54,971 bases of DNA from Devosia sp. 66-22 (GTDB lineage: Bacteria > Pseudomonadota > Alphaproteobacteria > Rhizobiales > Devosiaceae), in the NCBI GenBank assembly GCA_001899065.1, contig MKUZ01000014.1, forward strand, positions 1 to 54,971. The letters run 5' to 3'. Under the pieces are notes generated by a model. That model did no database searches and was not told the origin of the DNA. It saw only the letters and a program-made list of their open reading frames with translations. Made by a program: the position numbers and the translations under genes. Positions 1 through 8,341 of the stretch are shown here, piece after piece (the first letter of the stretch is position 1; each line of letters opens with the position of its first letter).

Positions 1-89
1 CTGGTGACTCCGCGAGTCAAACTGATGCGGTTTTGCACAGGGTGCGACGCATCCGCAGGTTGGCATTCGATCCACAATGCCGTCCCACC

Positions 90-180
90 CCGGCTGTCAT
101 CCCAGCGCAAGGATGGGACCCATTCATCCGCTGGCGCAAGGTGGGAGCTGGGTCCCAGCTTTCGCTGGGATGACAGCCGG
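90..180. repeat. Long inverted repeat, RPE/REP-like intergenic element
   Basis: Perfect 18-bp arms, CCGGCTGTCATCCCAGCG at 90-107 and its reverse complement at 163-180, flank a second inner pair (TGGGACCCA at 114-122, TGGGTCCCA at 149-157). The whole folds into one long hairpin. A related, less perfect copy lies at 42792-42871, so this is probably a dispersed palindromic element of this genome rather than a gene-specific terminator. It sits just past the 3' end of the chrA-like gene. I see no gene in the remaining bases 1-226; a short GATGCG/CGCATC dyad is present near base 25-53. Confidence 0.75.
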
Positions 181-226
181 TGGCTGGGGCGCGATGGTGC
201 CGGCTGCGGCGGCTCCGCTTGTGGGC

Positions 227-1423
227 TCAGAGCAGGGTCAGCGCGGCGGCGGCGGCGCCGGAGGCGAGGACGACGAGCCAGGGGGGCGCGCGCAGGTAGA
301 GGGCGGCGAGGGCGGTGGCGGCGAGGGCGAGGTCGAGGATGCCGGTGACGCTGCTGGTGAACACCGGATCGATGAGGGCGGCGAGCAGGAGGCCGACGAC
401 GGCGGCGTTGACGAGGTCGAGGGCGTTGCGGAGGCGGGGGACGGTGCGCAGGCGGTCCCACCAGGGGAGGGCGCCGAGCACCAGGAGGAACGAAGGGAGG
501 TAGATCGCGGCGAGCGCCAGCAGGCCGCCCCAGATGCCGTTGGGCGGGCTGTGGAGCAGCGCGCCGGCATAGAAGGCGAAGGAGAACAGCGGACCGGGGA
601 CGGCTTGCGCCGCGCCATAGCCCGCAAGTAACAGGTCGCGGTCGATCAGGCCGGGCGCGACGAGCTCGCCCTCGAGCAGCGGCAGCACGACATGGCCGCC
701 GCCGAAGACGAGCGAGCCGGTGCGATAGAAGCGGTCGGCGATGTCGATGATCGGATTGTGCGTCGCCGCGCTCAGGACGGGCAGGGCAATGAGCAGGAGG
801 CCGAATGCGAGGAGCGTGATTGTCGCGGCGGGATGCGGCGCGTCGGGGCGGACAGGTTCGGCAGCCGGTGCCGGCCGCATTGCGCCGACGAGCGCGGCGA
901 CCGCGATGACGATCACCGGCATGGCGGTAACCGGCACGAGCAGGATGAGGGCGGTGGCGAGGAGCGCGAGGCCGCGGCGCGGCCAGTCGGGCGCGAGCTT
1001 TGTCGCCATCTGCCAGACGGCGAGCGCGACGACGGCGAGGGCGGCGAGCTTGAGCCCATGCAGGACGCCCTGCGCCAGAGCGCTGTTCCACAGGCTCGCG
1101 CCGAGCGTCACCGCATAGAGGATCAGCACCGAGGGCAGGGTGAAGGCGATGAAGGCGGCAATGGCGCCAGCGAGGCCGGCGCGGCGATAGCCGATGGCGA
1201 TGCCGACCTGGCTCGACGCCGGGCCGGGAAGCGCCTGGCAGAGCGCCACGAGGTCGGCGTACTCGGCTTCGTCGAGCCACTTCCGGCGGGTGACGAATTC
1301 AGCGTGGAAATAGCCCAGATGCGCGACCGGGCCGCCGAAACTGGTGACGCCGAGGGCGAGGAAGGCAAGGAAGGTTTCGGCGAGGCGGCGCATGGCGCGT
1401 GCCGTGCGGGGTGGGGGTGTCAT
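227..1423 (-). CDS. chrA: Chromate transporter, ChrA family (long, two-domain)
   Basis: A 398-residue integral membrane protein with the two CHR domains of long ChrA proteins. The N-terminal half carries SFGGPVAHLGYFH and the CQALPGPASSQVGIAIGYRR stretch. The C-terminal half repeats the pattern with SLVFGGGHVVLPLLE and AAQAVPGPLFSFAFYAGALL. Known members export chromate by a proton- or ion-coupled route; many homologues have no proven substrate. The frame is open to 1468, but that start would lie inside a TetR-type operator, so I choose the ATG at 1423 (the ATG at 1393, MRRLAETF, is also possible). It is divergent from a TetR regulator and probably controlled by it through the operator at 1457-1476. 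Confidence 0.85.
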   Translation of the reverse strand: MTPPPRTARAMRRLAETFLAFLALGVTSFGGPVAHLGYFHAEFVTRRKWLDEAEYADLVALCQALPGPASSQVGIAIGYRRAGLAGAIAAFIAFTLPSVLILYAVTLGASLWNSALAQGVLHGLKLAALAVVALAVWQMATKLAPDWPRRGLALLATALILLVPVTAMPVIVIAVAALVGAMRPAPAAEPVRPDAPHPAATITLLAFGLLLIALPVLSAATHNPIIDIADRFYRTGSLVFGGGHVVLPLLEGELVAPGLIDRDLLLAGYGAAQAVPGPLFSFAFYAGALLHSPPNGIWGGLLALAAIYLPSFLLVLGALPWWDRLRTVPRLRNALDLVNAAVVGLLLAALIDPVFTSSVTGILDLALAATALAALYLRAPPWLVVLASGAAAAALTLL

Positions 1424-1456
1424 AGTCAAGCGGGCGGCCCCCGACGATTTCGCTTG

Positions 1457-1476
1457 CTGACCGACCAATCGGTCAG
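1457..1476. promoter_or_regulatory. TetR-type operator between chrA and tetR
   Basis: Perfect 8-bp arms CTGACCGA (1457-1464) and TCGGTCAG (1469-1476) are separated by four bases. The ACCGACC-AATCGGT core is the common TetR-family operator layout. It lies 12 bases upstream of the tetR start codon, just before its ribosome binding site (AGGAGG at 1481), and also upstream of chrA. Autorepression and co-repression of chrA are inferred. Confidence 0.75.
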
Positions 1477-1488
1477 TATGAGGAGGCC

Positions 1489-2061
1489 ATGATCAGGACT
1501 GGCAAGAAACAGGACATCGTGGCGGCAGCGGTGGCGCTGCTGGCGGAGGGCGGGCCGGAGGCGCTGACGGCGTCGGCGCTGGCGGCGGCGGCCGGAGTGA
1601 GCAAGGCCAACCTCTTCCACCATTTCGGCAGCCTCGACGAGGTGGTGCTGGCGGCGTTCGAGGATTTCCTCCTCGGCATGGAGAGCCTCCGCGAACCGCC
1701 GCCGGCGACGCTGCGCGACTGGCTCGAGGCCCTGATGGCGGAGGCAGCGCAGTCGCTGGCAGCGCGACCGCGGCTCAGCGGCGCCTATCTCGCCTTCGTC
1801 GCCCGGGCACGGTCGGAGCCGCGGCTGCGGGCGCGGCTCGAAGCGGTGGTGGCCGAGGCCCGGGCCGGTTTTGCCGCGATCATCGGCGGTTTCCGGCCTG
1901 ACCTCAGCGCTGCGCAGGCCGAGGCGCTGGCGTCACTGGTGCTGATCGCGGGCGATGGAATGGTGATCCACCGCGACCTGTTCCCCGACCATCTGGCGAC
2001 GCAGACAGCGGGCTGGCGTGCGCTGGTCGACCTCATCGCGGGCAAGGAGAGCACATCGTGA
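1489..2061 (+). CDS. TetR/AcrR family transcriptional regulator
   Basis: 190 residues, normal length for the family. The N-terminal helix-turn-helix spans about residues 8-50 (IVAAAVALLAEGGPEALT through GVSKANLFHHFGSLDEV). The rest is the alpha-helical ligand-binding and dimerisation part, resembling the BetI/TetR C-terminal class. The start is fixed by AGGAGG at 1481-1486. The stop overlaps the GTG start of the following monooxygenase by four bases (GTGA), so the two are co-transcribed. The regulator probably controls itself, the monooxygenase and the divergent chrA-like gene. The inducer cannot be read from sequence. Confidence 0.92.
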   Translation: MIRTGKKQDIVAAAVALLAEGGPEALTASALAAAAGVSKANLFHHFGSLDEVVLAAFEDFLLGMESLREPPPATLRDWLEALMAEAAQSLAARPRLSGAYLAFVARARSEPRLRARLEAVVAEARAGFAAIIGGFRPDLSAAQAEALASLVLIAGDGMVIHRDLFPDHLATQTAGWRALVDLIAGKESTS

Positions 2062-3230
2062 AGGCGATCATTTCGGGCGCCGGCATCGCCGGGCTCGCGG
2101 CGGCGCTGTCGCTGCACCGGGCCGGCTGGGAGGTTGCCGTCATCGAGCGGGCGCGGCAGTTCCGCATGGGCGGCTACATGATCGACTTCTTCGGGGCCGG
2201 CTTCGATGCGGCGGAGCGGCTGGGCGTGATCGACGCGCTGCGGCGGCGGTCGCGGGAGGTGGGCGCCGTCGACTGGGTGGACGAGACCGGCCATCTCGAT
2301 GCGCGACTGAGCTATCGGCTGATGCAGGGCGCCGCAGGCGGCAGGATGCTGCCGCTGCTGCGCGGCGATGTGGAGGAGGGGCTTGCCGAGGCGCTGCCCA
2401 TGGGCGTGGCCCTGCGCTTCGGGGCGACGATCGAGGCCATCGAGCCGCGGCCGAACGGGGTGGGCGTGCGGCTCGCCGGCGGCGAGGCGATGGAGGCCGA
2501 TCTGCTGGTGGGCGCCGACGGCATTCACTCCAATGTGCGGCAGCTCGCGTTCGGCGACGAGGAGCAGTTCCTGCGGCCGCTCGGCTATGAGACGGCGGCG
2601 TATTTCTTCGAGGGCGAGACGGTGCGCCGACGGCTCGAGGGCAGCTTTGCGATGATGAGCGTGCCGGGACGGCTGGCGGGATTCTACGAAGTGGGCGGCG
2701 GGCGGCTCGCGAGCTTCTTTGCGTTCGAGAGCGACGGACGCGGCCGTCCGGCGAGCGCCGCGGGAGAATTGAAGCGGCGTTTCAGCGATATCGGCTGGGT
2801 GGTGCCGGACGCGCTGGCCGCCGCGCCGGCGGACGACGACGACATCTACTATGATCTGGTGGCGCAGGTGGAGATGCCGCGCTGGCACGAGGGGCGCGTG
2901 GCGCTGGTGGGCGATGCGGCCTATGCGGTGTCGCTGGTGGCCGGGCAGGGCGCGTCGCTGGCGCTGGCGGGCGGGACAGTACTGGGCGAGGCCCTCGCCG
3001 AGGGCGGCGATATCGAGGCGGCGCTGAGCGCGCTCGGGGCGCGGCTGCGGCCGGTGGTGCTCGACAAGCAGCGGGCCGGCCGGCGCGCGGCGAAGTGGTT
3101 CGTGCCGGCGACGCGCCTCCATGTCGGGCTGCGCAATGCGGGGCTGAACGTGCTCAGCACGCCGCTGTTCGCGCGCCTGCTGTCGCCGCTGTTCTCGCTC
3201 AACGGGAAGGGATTTTCGGTGCGGGCGTGA
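2058..3230 (+). CDS. FAD-dependent monooxygenase (aromatic hydroxylase/TetX-like class)
   Basis: 390 residues, GTG start. The N-terminal Rossmann FAD site reads SGAGIAGLAAALSLHRAG. The second FAD motif of flavoprotein hydroxylases is LVGADGIHSNVR near residue 155, and the third, LVGDAAYAVSLVAGQGASLA, lies near residues 283-302. This is a class A single-component flavin monooxygenase (PheA/TfdB, salicylate hydroxylase, TetX relatives). It inserts one oxygen atom using NAD(P)H; the substrate is unknown. It is translationally coupled to the preceding TetR gene. With the divergent transporter this looks like a small detoxification or antibiotic-modification unit, which is inference. Confidence 0.88.
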   Translation: MKAIISGAGIAGLAAALSLHRAGWEVAVIERARQFRMGGYMIDFFGAGFDAAERLGVIDALRRRSREVGAVDWVDETGHLDARLSYRLMQGAAGGRMLPLLRGDVEEGLAEALPMGVALRFGATIEAIEPRPNGVGVRLAGGEAMEADLLVGADGIHSNVRQLAFGDEEQFLRPLGYETAAYFFEGETVRRRLEGSFAMMSVPGRLAGFYEVGGGRLASFFAFESDGRGRPASAAGELKRRFSDIGWVVPDALAAAPADDDDIYYDLVAQVEMPRWHEGRVALVGDAAYAVSLVAGQGASLALAGGTVLGEALAEGGDIEAALSALGARLRPVVLDKQRAGRRAAKWFVPATRLHVGLRNAGLNVLSTPLFARLLSPLFSLNGKGFSVRA

Positions 3231-3252
3231 ACACCCCGTGCCACCGGTTGCG

Positions 3253-3286
3253 CCGGCATCCTCCCACTCGCGAGGGAGGATGTCGG
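3253..3286. terminator. Hairpin between convergent genes, probable bidirectional terminator
   Basis: Arms CCGGCATCCTCCC (3253-3265) and GGGAGGATGTCGG (3274-3286) pair with one mismatch around an 8-base loop. It lies between the convergent monooxygenase and FAH-family genes. There is no T-run, so terminator function is inferred from position and stem strength. Confidence 0.5.
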
Positions 3287-3297
3287 CGGATCGGATG

Positions 3298-4149
3298 CTA
3301 GGCGTGGTAGGCCTTGACGGTCTGGCGCTGCTCGCCCAGGCCCTCGATGCCCAGATGCATGACGTTGCCGGGCTTGAGCCACACCGGCTCGGGCTTGATG
3401 CCCATGCCGACGCCCGGCGGGGTGCCGGTGGAGATGACGTCGCCGGGCTGCAGCGACATGAACTGGCTCACATAGCTGACGATCTGGACGACGTTGAAGA
3501 TCATCGTGCGGGTCGAGCCGTTCTGGTAGCGGTGGCCGTCGACTTCGAGCCACATGGAGAGGTTCTGCGGGTCGGGAATCTCGTCGGGGGTGACGAGCCA
3601 GGGGCCGATGGGGCCGAAGGTGTCGCAGCCCTTGCCCTTGTCCCACGTGCCGCCGCGCTCGGTCTGGAAATGACGCTCGGAGACGTCGTTGACGACGCAA
3701 TAGCCGGCGACGTGGTCCATGGCGTCGGCTTCGTCGACGTAGCGCGCTTCCTTGCCGATGATGATGCCGAGCTCGACTTCCCAGTCGGGCTTGATGGCAT
3801 TCTTGGGGATGACGACGTCGTCGTTGGGGCCGATGACGGCGCTGGTGGCCTTCATGAAGATGATCGGTTCGGCCGGGATCGGCGCACCGGTTTCGGCGGC
3901 GTGGTCGGCATAGTTGAGGCCGATGCAGATGAACTTGCCGACCCTGTCGACGCAGGGGCCGATGCGCTGGTTACGATCGAGGATGGGCAGCGAGGCCGGA
4001 TCGACGGCGCGGATGCGGCTCATGCCCTCGGGCGTCAGCACGAGGCCGCGCAGTTCGGGGACGACGGAGCTCAGGTCGCGATAGGTCCCGTCGGTGTGGA
4101 GGATGGCGGGCTTTTCCAGGCCCGGGGCGCCGACGCGCAGCAGTTTCAT
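3298..4149 (-). CDS. FAH-family hydrolase, probable 2,4-diketo-3-deoxy-L-fuconate hydrolase
   Basis: 283 residues with the fumarylacetoacetate hydrolase fold. A short N-terminal domain is followed by CIGLNYADHAAETG, the metal-ligand region WEVELGIIIG, and DTFGPIGPWLVTPDEIPDP; the C-terminal motif is GDVISTGTPPGVG. The family cleaves carbon-carbon bonds of acylpyruvates. The pattern closely matches hydrolases of non-phosphorylative L-fucose pathways, which yield pyruvate and L-lactate; homologues are often auto-named ureidoglycolate lyase. AGGAG precedes the ATG with good spacing. It follows gntR and a FucU-type gene on the same strand, which supports the deoxysugar role. An acylpyruvase or L-2,4-diketo-3-deoxyrhamnonate hydrolase is the alternative. 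Confidence 0.82.
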   Translation of the reverse strand: MKLLRVGAPGLEKPAILHTDGTYRDLSSVVPELRGLVLTPEGMSRIRAVDPASLPILDRNQRIGPCVDRVGKFICIGLNYADHAAETGAPIPAEPIIFMKATSAVIGPNDDVVIPKNAIKPDWEVELGIIIGKEARYVDEADAMDHVAGYCVVNDVSERHFQTERGGTWDKGKGCDTFGPIGPWLVTPDEIPDPQNLSMWLEVDGHRYQNGSTRTMIFNVVQIVSYVSQFMSLQPGDVISTGTPPGVGMGIKPEPVWLKPGNVMHLGIEGLGEQRQTVKAYHA

Positions 4150-4228
4150 GGCATGTACTCCTAGTGTAGCGCCGCCCTAGCGGCAGCCCCGCGCGAAAGC
4201 GAGGGCGACTTTGGGCGAATGGGTTCGG

Positions 4229-4660
4229 TCAGGCGGGACGAATGACGCCCTTCTTGAGCAGGATATTGCCGTAGAGCCGGCGCTCGCCGGTCTGGACGAT
4301 GACGAAGGCCTGCGACGCCCGCTCGTAGAACTCGTAGCGCTCGAGCAGAGCGAGCTTCATGGCCGGCTCGTACTTTCTGACCAGCTTGTCGAATTCCTTG
4401 TGCGTCTGCTCGCGCTTTCTCGGATTGCCGACGACCTCCATGGCGAAGGCCTGCTCCTCGACGAAATCGTCGAGCGGCAGGAGGCTCAGCACAGCGTCGG
4501 CGACGTCGGTGGCGAGCAGACCGTCGAGCCGGATCACGGGCGGACCGGCGCTCTCGGCGGGATAATTGGCGTCGACGATGACGATCTCGTCGCCATGGCC
4601 CATGGCGCGCAGGGCGTGCAGCAAATCGGGGCTGAGAATGGGCGGAATGTTCTTGAGCAT
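4229..4660 (-). CDS. RbsD/FucU family sugar mutarotase
   Basis: 143 residues, the usual size of FucU/RbsD. Diagnostic segments are the N-terminal MLKNIPPILSPDLLHALRAM, then GHGDEIVIVDANYPAES, which carries the conserved His and Asp of the active site, and the C-terminal YGNILLKKGVI. These proteins interconvert the anomers of L-fucose (FucU) or D-ribose (RbsD). The PAESAG and RLDGL segments favour the FucU side, but substrate is not certain. It starts 6 bases after gntR and lies 79 bases before the FAH-family hydrolase on the same strand, so all three are probably one transcript. Confidence 0.85.
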   Translation of the reverse strand: MLKNIPPILSPDLLHALRAMGHGDEIVIVDANYPAESAGPPVIRLDGLLATDVADAVLSLLPLDDFVEEQAFAMEVVGNPRKREQTHKEFDKLVRKYEPAMKLALLERYEFYERASQAFVIVQTGERRLYGNILLKKGVIRPA

Positions 4661-4666
4661 GGGGCC

Positions 4667-5410
4667 TCAGTCGAAAAGGGCGATGTCGTCGGCAAGCCGC
4701 TCGGCATCGGCGAAGAGATCGGGAGCGGTTTTGGCAAAGGCGAGGAGCTCGCCGGTGACCTTGTCGATATGGCGGCGCATGGCGGCCACGGCGCGCTCGG
4801 CGTCGCCGGCCGCAATACCGTCGGCGATGGCCTTGTGCTCGGCCTGGGTGGCGGTGAGGCGGCGCGGATCGAGGATCAGCAGCCGGGCGCGGTCGAGATT
4901 GGCGCGGGCGCTGTCGATGACGGCGCGGATGCGCGAGAAATCCATCGCCTCGAACAGGATTTCGTGGAACTCGACGTCGAAGCGATGGAAGGTCTCGCGG
5001 TCGCCCTTGCGCGCGGCGCGCGCCTGCTCGGCCAGGTTGCGCTCGAGTTCCTCGACAATACCCTCGGGGCGGCGCGCCATGAGGACGCGGATCGCCTCGC
5101 TCTCGAGCGCCTTGCGGATCAGCATGTATTCGACCACGTCAGCGATGCGGACGCGCGACACCATCGAGCCGCGCTGCGGCATGATTTCGACCAGCCCCTC
5201 GGACTGGAGACGCGCCAGGGCCTCGGAGACGGGGAAGCGCGACACGCCCAGCCGCTCGCAGATGGCACCCTTGTCGAGGATTTCGCCCGGCTTGAGCTCA
5301 AGCGTGACGATGGCGCGCCGGAGCTCGGCGGTGACGGACGCCGTGACGTTGCCGCGCTCGGGAGGCGTGGCATTGACCAGAAATTTGTACGGGATTTCCG
5401 TCGTGGACAT
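4667..5410 (-). CDS. GntR family regulator, FadR/FCD subfamily
   Basis: 247 residues. The N-terminal winged helix (about residues 20-85) includes LKPGEILDKGAICERLGVSR and SEALARLQSEGLVEIMPQRG. The C-terminal all-helical FCD domain carries the metal-ligand pattern expected for carboxylate-binding members (FDVEFHEILFEAM and the later AMRRHIDKV). FCD regulators usually sense sugar acids or organic acids. A perfect palindrome CTAACATGTTAG lies two bases upstream of its start codon, so it probably represses itself and the divergent dehydratase operon. The same palindrome occurs three times before the L-lactate dehydrogenase at 15272. Confidence 0.93.
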   Translation of the reverse strand: MSTTEIPYKFLVNATPPERGNVTASVTAELRRAIVTLELKPGEILDKGAICERLGVSRFPVSEALARLQSEGLVEIMPQRGSMVSRVRIADVVEYMLIRKALESEAIRVLMARRPEGIVEELERNLAEQARAARKGDRETFHRFDVEFHEILFEAMDFSRIRAVIDSARANLDRARLLILDPRRLTATQAEHKAIADGIAAGDAERAVAAMRRHIDKVTGELLAFAKTAPDLFADAERLADDIALFD

Positions 5411-5411
5411 G

Positions 5412-5423
5412 CTAACATGTTAG
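5412..5423. promoter_or_regulatory. GntR-type operator, CTAACATGTTAG
   Basis: A perfect 12-bp palindrome lies in the 81-base divergent region between gntR and the uxaA-type gene, immediately next to the gntR start. FadR/FCD regulators bind short palindromes of this size. Three identical copies lie at 15185-15234. Assignment to the neighbouring GntR protein is inference from adjacency. Confidence 0.8.
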
Positions 5424-5490
5424 TTGGTAGCGGCCGGTTGAGCAACCGCCGCACATGTCCTTACCCCCGAGATCGTCAATGTCCGAAGTC

Positions 5491-7029
5491 ATGTCCCGCC
5501 CTGCCGCCAAGACGCTGCTGCTGAACCCGCAAGACAATGTGGCGGTGGCGCTCAGCAATCTCGATGCCGGGATGGAGACGCCGCAGGGGGTGGTGACGAG
5601 CAAGCGCGTGCCGCGCGGCCACAAATTCGCGGTGCGACCGATCGGCGCGGGCGAGGCGGCGGTCAAGTTCGGCCAGATCATCGGCTTTGCCAAGGACGGC
5701 ATTCCGGCCGGCGAGTGGGTGCACGAGCATAATTGCGGCATCGGCGAGGAGCACGGGGCGTTCGAGCGCGACTATGCGTTCGGCGAGGGCGTGGTGCCGG
5801 TGGAGTTCTTCACCGGCGCTGAGCAGGCGACGTTCCAGGGCTACAAGCGGTCGAACGGGCAGGTGGGGACACGCAATTATGTGGGCGTGCTGACCTCGGT
5901 GAACTGCTCGACGACGGTGGCCGGGTTCATCGTCAAGGAGATCGAGCGCTCGGGGATCCTCGACGACTATCCCAACATCGACGGCATCATCGCGCTCAAG
6001 CAGTCGAACGGCTGCATCGTCGATTATCGTGGCGTGATCTTCGACACGCTCAAGAAGACCACCTGGGGCTATGCCACCAACCCGAACATGGGTGGCGTGG
6101 TGATGGTGGGGCTGGGCTGCGAGGGCTTCCAGATCCCCAAGCTCAAGGAAGCCTACGGGGTCACCGAGAACGAGACGTTCCGCACCATGACCATCCAGGA
6201 AGTGGGCGGGACGAAAAAGACCGTCGAGGCCGGCGTCGAGGCGGTGAAGGCGATGCTGCCGGTGGTCAACCGGGCACGGCGCGAGACGGCGCCGGCAAGC
6301 GAATTGATGCTGGCGCTGCAATGCGGCGGGTCGGACGGCTATTCGGGCATCACGGCGAACCCGGCGCTGGGCTATGCGGCCGATATCCTGGTGCGGCATG
6401 GCGGCACTGCGATCCTCAGCGAGACGCCCGAAATCTACGGCGCCGAGCACCTGCTGACGCGGCGGGCGCGGACCCGCGAGGTGGGCGAGAAGCTCATCGA
6501 CATCATCCATTGGTGGGAGGACTACACCAAGCGGAACAATATGGAGATGAACAACAACCCCTCGCCGGGCAACAAGCTGGGCGGGCTGACGACGATCCTC
6601 GAGAAATCGCTGGGTGCGGCGGCCAAGGGCGGCACGACGCCGCTCAACGCGGTCTATCACTATGCCGATCCGGTGACCGAGAAGGGTTTCGTGTTCATGG
6701 ACACGCCGGGCTACGACCCGGTATCGGCGACGGGGCAGGTGGCGGGCGGCGCCAATGTGCTGGCCTTCACCACCGGCCGCGGCTCGGCCTATGGCTGCAA
6801 GCCCACGCCCTCGATCAAGATCGCGACGAACTCCGAAATCTATCGCCACATGATCGACGACATGGACATCAATGGCGGCGAGGTGGTCGAGGGCTCGAGC
6901 CTCGAGCAGAAGGGGCAGGAGATCTTCGACATGATTCTCCGCGTTGCCTCCGGGGAGCAAACCAAGTCGGAACAGCTCGGCTATGGCGACAACGAGTTCG
7001 TCCCCTGGCACATTGGAGCGACGGTCTAG
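5491..7029 (+). CDS. UxaA-family altronate/L-fuconate-type dehydratase
   Basis: 512 residues from the chosen ATG, close to E. coli UxaA. The N-terminal SAF-like domain (about residues 1-85) contains the conserved GHKFAVRPI. The catalytic part includes YKRSNGQVGTRNYVGVLTSV, GCIVDYRGV, GLGCEGFQ, QCGGSDGYSGITANPALG, ETPEIYGAEHLLTRRA and the C-terminal TGRGSAYGCKPTPSIKIATN. Such Fe-dependent lyases dehydrate sugar acids to 2-keto-3-deoxy acids. The frame is open to ATGs at 5479 and 5455; MSRPAAKTLLLN fits family N-termini best. It is divergent from gntR and followed by an aldo/keto reductase. Given the FAH hydrolase and mutarotase nearby, L-fuconate or another 6-deoxy acid is a plausible substrate; altronate is the default. 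Confidence 0.85.
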   Translation: MSRPAAKTLLLNPQDNVAVALSNLDAGMETPQGVVTSKRVPRGHKFAVRPIGAGEAAVKFGQIIGFAKDGIPAGEWVHEHNCGIGEEHGAFERDYAFGEGVVPVEFFTGAEQATFQGYKRSNGQVGTRNYVGVLTSVNCSTTVAGFIVKEIERSGILDDYPNIDGIIALKQSNGCIVDYRGVIFDTLKKTTWGYATNPNMGGVVMVGLGCEGFQIPKLKEAYGVTENETFRTMTIQEVGGTKKTVEAGVEAVKAMLPVVNRARRETAPASELMLALQCGGSDGYSGITANPALGYAADILVRHGGTAILSETPEIYGAEHLLTRRARTREVGEKLIDIIHWWEDYTKRNNMEMNNNPSPGNKLGGLTTILEKSLGAAAKGGTTPLNAVYHYADPVTEKGFVFMDTPGYDPVSATGQVAGGANVLAFTTGRGSAYGCKPTPSIKIATNSEIYRHMIDDMDINGGEVVEGSSLEQKGQEIFDMILRVASGEQTKSEQLGYGDNEFVPWHIGATV

Positions 7030-7031
7030 AA

Positions 7032-8069
7032 ATGGATCTGCGGCGGCTCGGCAATAGCGGTACGATCGTCACCGCGTGGTGCCTGGGCACCATGACGTTC
7101 GGCAAGGAAGCCGACGAGGCGGCATCGTTCGCGATCATGGACGCCTATGCGAAGGCGGGCGGCAATTTCCTCGACACGGCGGACGTCTATTCGGGCGGCG
7201 CCAGCGAGACCATCGTGGGACGCTGGCTCAAGGCGCGGCCGACCGAAGCGCAGCAGATGGTGGTGGCGACCAAGGCGCGGTTTCCGACGGGCACAGGCCC
7301 CAACGATATCGGGCTCAGTCGCCGACACCTGGGCGTGGCGCTCGACGCGTCGCTCGCGCGGCTCGGCGTCGAGCGGATCGACCTCTACCAGATGCATGCC
7401 TGGGACGCGCTGACGCCGCTCGAGGAGACGCTGCGTTTCCTCGACGACGCGGTGCGCGCCGGCAAGATCGGCTATTACGGCTTCTCCAATTATGTGGGCT
7501 GGCAGGTGACCAAGGCGGCGCAGATTGCGCAGCGCCAGCAGTTCGCAGCGCCGGTGACGCTGCAGCCGCAATACAATCTGTTGATGCGCGATGTGGAGCT
7601 CGAAGTGGTGCCGGCCTGCCTCGATGCGGGCATCGGGCTGCTGCCGTGGTCGCCGCTGGCGGGCGGCTGGCTCACCGGCAAGTACCGGCGCGACCAGTTT
7701 CCGACGGGCGCCACGCGGCTGGGCGAAGACCCCAAGCGCGGCGGCGAGGCCTATGAGCCGCGCGCCGCGCAGGAGCGGACCTGGGCGGTGCTCGCGGCCC
7801 TGGAGGCGGTGGCGGCGGCGCGCGGGGTCAGCATGGCGGAAATGGCGCTGGGCTGGCTGGTCGACCGGCCGAGCGTGACCTCGGTGATCCTCGGCGCGCG
7901 CACGGTTGCGCAGCTCGAGGAGAATCTCAGGGCAGCGCAGATCAAGCTGAGCGCCGACGAGATCGAGGCGCTCGATGCGCCGAGCCGGCCGCCGGTGACG
8001 GACTATCCCTATGGGCCGGGCGGCACCAGGCAGCGCATCCGGCCGGTGGCCGGAGGACGCGCGCATTGA
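7032..8069 (+). CDS. Aldo/keto reductase
   Basis: 345 residues, a full (alpha/beta)8 AKR barrel. Visible motifs are LGTMTFG at the N-terminus, the catalytic Asp/Tyr region NFLDTADVYSGGASE, the later LYQMHAWD in place of the usual H-x-W/H strand, YYGFSNYVGWQ, QPQYNLLMRDVE and the NADP-binding SVILGARTVAQLEENLRA. It begins 2 bases after the dehydratase stop, so it belongs to the same operon. In a non-phosphorylative deoxysugar pathway an AKR could act as the sugar 1-dehydrogenase (some known L-fucose dehydrogenases are AKRs) or as a carbonyl reductase. The sequence alone does not decide. Confidence 0.85.
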   Translation: MDLRRLGNSGTIVTAWCLGTMTFGKEADEAASFAIMDAYAKAGGNFLDTADVYSGGASETIVGRWLKARPTEAQQMVVATKARFPTGTGPNDIGLSRRHLGVALDASLARLGVERIDLYQMHAWDALTPLEETLRFLDDAVRAGKIGYYGFSNYVGWQVTKAAQIAQRQQFAAPVTLQPQYNLLMRDVELEVVPACLDAGIGLLPWSPLAGGWLTGKYRRDQFPTGATRLGEDPKRGGEAYEPRAAQERTWAVLAALEAVAAARGVSMAEMALGWLVDRPSVTSVILGARTVAQLEENLRAAQIKLSADEIEALDAPSRPPVTDYPYGPGGTRQRIRPVAGGRAH

Positions 8070-8341
8070 AGTCGGTTCGGGCGCGCATTACCGGCCGGGT
8101 GCAGGGCGTGGGGTTCCGCGCTTTCGTGGAACGGGCGGCTGCGCAATTGGGGGTTCGCGGCTGGGTGCGCAATCGTCGCGACGGCTCGGTCGAGGCGGTG
8201 ATCGCCGGCGACACGAGCAAGGTCGACGAGATGCTGACGCTGTGCTGGCAGGGACCGCCAGCCGCCAAGGTCGACGGCGTGAGCGTCGAGGAGACGACGG
8301 CGCCGAGCGCGCCGGGGTTCGAGAGCAAGCCGACGGAATAG
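8066..8341 (+). CDS. acyP: Acylphosphatase
   Basis: 91 residues, standard size. The substrate loop is GRVQGVGFRAFVERA with the catalytic Arg, followed by LGVRGWVRNRRDGSVEAVIA containing the catalytic Asn. It hydrolyses carboxyl-phosphate bonds of acyl phosphates. The start is a TTG overlapping the aldo/keto reductase stop (TTGA), so it is translationally coupled to the sugar-acid operon. A pathway role is not evident; it may simply share the transcript. Confidence 0.92.
   Translation: MKSVRARITGRVQGVGFRAFVERAAAQLGVRGWVRNRRDGSVEAVIAGDTSKVDEMLTLCWQGPPAAKVDGVSVEETTAPSAPGFESKPTE

Noticed and set aside
5476-7011. A 511-residue minus-strand frame opposite the UxaA-type gene
   Set aside because: Same shadow effect; no motifs, and the plus-strand gene is certain.
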